Shown here: positions 62,643 to 64,000 of the stretch, one piece after another | How the letters are laid out: the number at the start of each line of letters is the position of its first letter | How positions within the stretch are numbered: the first letter of the stretch is position 1 | Assembly (NCBI GenBank): GCA_028752905.1 | Contig: JAQNBH010000004.1 | Location: 4,778,739 to 4,842,738, forward strand | Direction: 5' to 3' | Source: Cladorhizidae sp. MBARI D1340-BT2 | Taxonomy: Eukaryota; Porifera; Demospongiae; Poecilosclerida; Cladorhizidae | Length of the DNA: 64,000 nt | Translations under genes and position numbers: made by a program | The notes under the pieces: generated by a model | Database searches by the model: none | Seen by the model: only the letters and a program-made list of their open reading frames with translations | Told to the model about the DNA's origin: nothing

Positions 62643-62809
62643 GATGGTCAGATCGATTTCGATGAACTGCAGCAATGTCTAATACTGTCTGGCATCAGTG
62701 GAAACCATAAGCACTTGCACCATTATGATCATCATGATGGAGAGATTGCTCTGGGAAGATGGGCTTCACTGAGTTCAAGAAACTCTGGGAAGCACTCAAC
62801 CTGTGCAAG
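62643..62809 (+). pseudogene. Penta-EF-hand (sorcin/peflin-like) exon, frame-damaged
   Basis: The segment follows a splice-like ..TGTCACAG and ends before GTAAAC. It reads DGQIDFDELQQCLILSGISG (a calcium-binding EF-hand loop and exiting helix). After one frame change comes STCTIMIIMME, and after a second (a lost GA near 62742) DCSGKMGFTEFKKLWEALNL, the next EF-hand of penta-EF-hand proteins. Order and spacing fit sorcin, grancalcin or peflin. Such proteins bind calcium and membranes or partner proteins in the cytoplasm. The two indels mean either a decayed gene copy or assembly errors. No other exons were recognised in this window. Confidence 0.55.
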
Positions 62810-63069
62810 GTAAACGTGGAGAGGTTGGTTGGGGGCGAGTAAGAATGGATGTGGGGAGGCAGGAAGGATGGGGTAGGGGGGTCAAGAACGGATGGTGGGG
62901 GGGGGGAGGGACGGCACCAATGGATGGGGAGATGGGGTCAAAGAAGATGGAGGAAGAGGGGTAGATAAAAAGGAAGCTGTAAGGGTAAAGAGAACTCAGA
63001 ATGAGAGGCAGTAAGGCAGTTGTTTAATATAATTAACTTGGGCCAGATATTGTAAGACTATATCTACAT

Positions 63070-63235
63070 ATCTACCATCTATCTATCTATCTCTCCATCT
63101 ATATATCTGTCCATCTATCTATCAAAGTGTCTACGTGTCTGTCTGTCTCTCTGTCTGTCTGTAAGTCAGTCTGTATGTCTGTCTGTCTGTCTGTTTGTCT
63201 ATCTATCTATCCATCTATCTATTCTATTGATCTAT
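63070..63235. repeat. (CTAT)n/(CTGT)n microsatellite
   Basis: Tetranucleotide runs that change from CTAT to CTGT and back to CTAT. Confidence 0.9.
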
Positions 63236-63567
63236 ATAAGCGGCAGATCCAGAAAAACTAAAAAGGGGGGCACAGAAGCTTGAGTATTTAATAGCTGAGT
63301 ATGTTGAAAATGCTTGTGTATTCTGTCGTTCTCATTTGAGTTGTAAGTTCCAACTGTATATTATTGGTCACAATGAAGAGCCTTGAGTTCACTTAACTCA
63401 ACCTAAATCTTGGGTCACCTCTCCACCCTGAAAAGTTGAAATTTATTTTATTCAAAGTCCTCAATGCTCTGTGAATGGATTCTGTCCATAATGCTATGCA
63501 GCATCCAACTTGTCATAGTATTTATAATCCTTTTCTCATTCCCTCATGAAGTTACATAATTCCAACT

Positions 63568-63690
63568 GAGATCTCTTGCCCATTAGCCCTAGGTCCACTT
63601 CAGGAGATCTCTTGCCCATTTGTCCTAGGTCCACTTCAGGAGATCTCTTGCCCATTTGCCCTAGGTCCACTTCAGTGGATCTCTTGACCA
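63568..63690. repeat. 36-bp tandem repeat, about 3.4 copies
   Basis: GAGATCTCTTGCCCATT followed by CCTAGGTCCACTTCAG, starting at about 63568, 63604, 63640 and 63676. Since 36 is a multiple of three, frames stay open across it, but they look non-coding. Confidence 0.9.
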
Positions 63691-64000
63691 TTGTGGAAAT
63701 AATGCATGATTGTGAGTTAACAATGCTGGACTCCCGTGAAGTAAAACCTAGATACTTAAATCTCGGTACAAGGTGGGTGCCAAACTCCGAGTGGGAGAAG
63801 GTCATATAGTCCAAGGGCTGCCGAAACCCCCCCTCCCCCCCCCCCCCCCAGTCTATATAACTGCCACTGTGATTTTATGTTAGTTTAAACCCAGGTGTTT
63901 ACAAAAATGCTTGATATACAAGCAATTTTTGGTTGCAAGTATGGTAAATGATCAATCCAAGATAGCCGCTGTGCATTGCTGGCTAAATTTGATACAAAAT

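Larger units (their letters stand above)
62810..64000. other. Non-coding stretch with simple repeats
   Basis: G-rich (GGATGGGG-like) DNA at 62815-62960, (CTAT/CTGT)n at 63070-63235, a 36-bp tandem repeat at 63568-63690, and a C-run of about 15 at 63835-63850. No gene is recognised. Confidence 0.6.

Noticed and set aside
63536..63814. Repeat protein with SPEVDLGQMGKR units
   Set aside because: It is produced by a 36-bp tandem repeat whose period is divisible by three. Both strands stay open and nothing outside the repeat supports coding.

Overview
This is a eukaryotic, invertebrate-type genomic window that consists mostly of transposable elements. Evidence includes introns of about 68 to 185 nt with GT..AG ends, many poly-G/poly-C runs, dense microsatellites, a Gmr1-type Ty3 element, Ginger-type integrase transposons, several hAT families, and a Merlin element. 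A sponge or other early-branching marine animal fits best, but nothing here names the species. There is no sign of a bacterial operon, CRISPR array or phage.

Layout. 1-10650 is a nest of insertions. A Ty3-type element (A) has its gag split by a Merlin DNA transposon (539-1831, 77-bp terminal inverted repeats). It abuts a hAT transposase remnant, which is itself split by a very young Ty3 element (B, 5230-10473, 339-bp LTRs differing at one base). Element B carries integrase upstream of reverse transcriptase. 11334-15270 is an old LINE interrupted in its catalytic reverse-transcriptase motif by a hAT element (13225-14474). 15683-16389 is a TTAA-bounded inverted-repeat element. 16466-17128 (minus) is an intact single-exon DUF1349 gene. 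17365-19149 is a hAT element with an 8-bp target duplication. 20064-21370 holds two opposed fragments of a reverse transcriptase/restriction-like nuclease family. 21994-25090 is another hAT element.

25090-29036 is largely non-coding. 29037-29650 (minus) is a two-exon gene for a small secreted protein with a Frizzled-like cysteine spacing. 29764-32476 is a hAT remnant. 32821-38300 is AT-rich with fold-back repeats and a duplicated segment. 38299-40260 contains retroelement tails around a piggyBac-like MITE. 40480-42723 is a Ty3 element with intact LTRs that has lost everything between its primer-binding site and RNase H. 42741-44365 is satellite and microsatellite DNA.

44389-49566 contains two neighbouring Ginger-type (KRBA2-like integrase plus Ulp1 protease) elements, one an internal-deletion derivative of the other's family. 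49608-53164 is another hAT element. 53890-56507 is a second, different integrase plus Ulp1 element on the plus strand. 57181-57480 is a LINE scrap. 60540-61680 is a 31-bp minisatellite of about 36 copies. 62643-62809 is a frame-damaged penta-EF-hand exon.

Likely host genes are therefore only the DUF1349 gene, the Frizzled-CRD-like gene and possibly the EF-hand exon. Everything else recognisable is mobile DNA, and target-site duplications let the order of several insertions be read directly.
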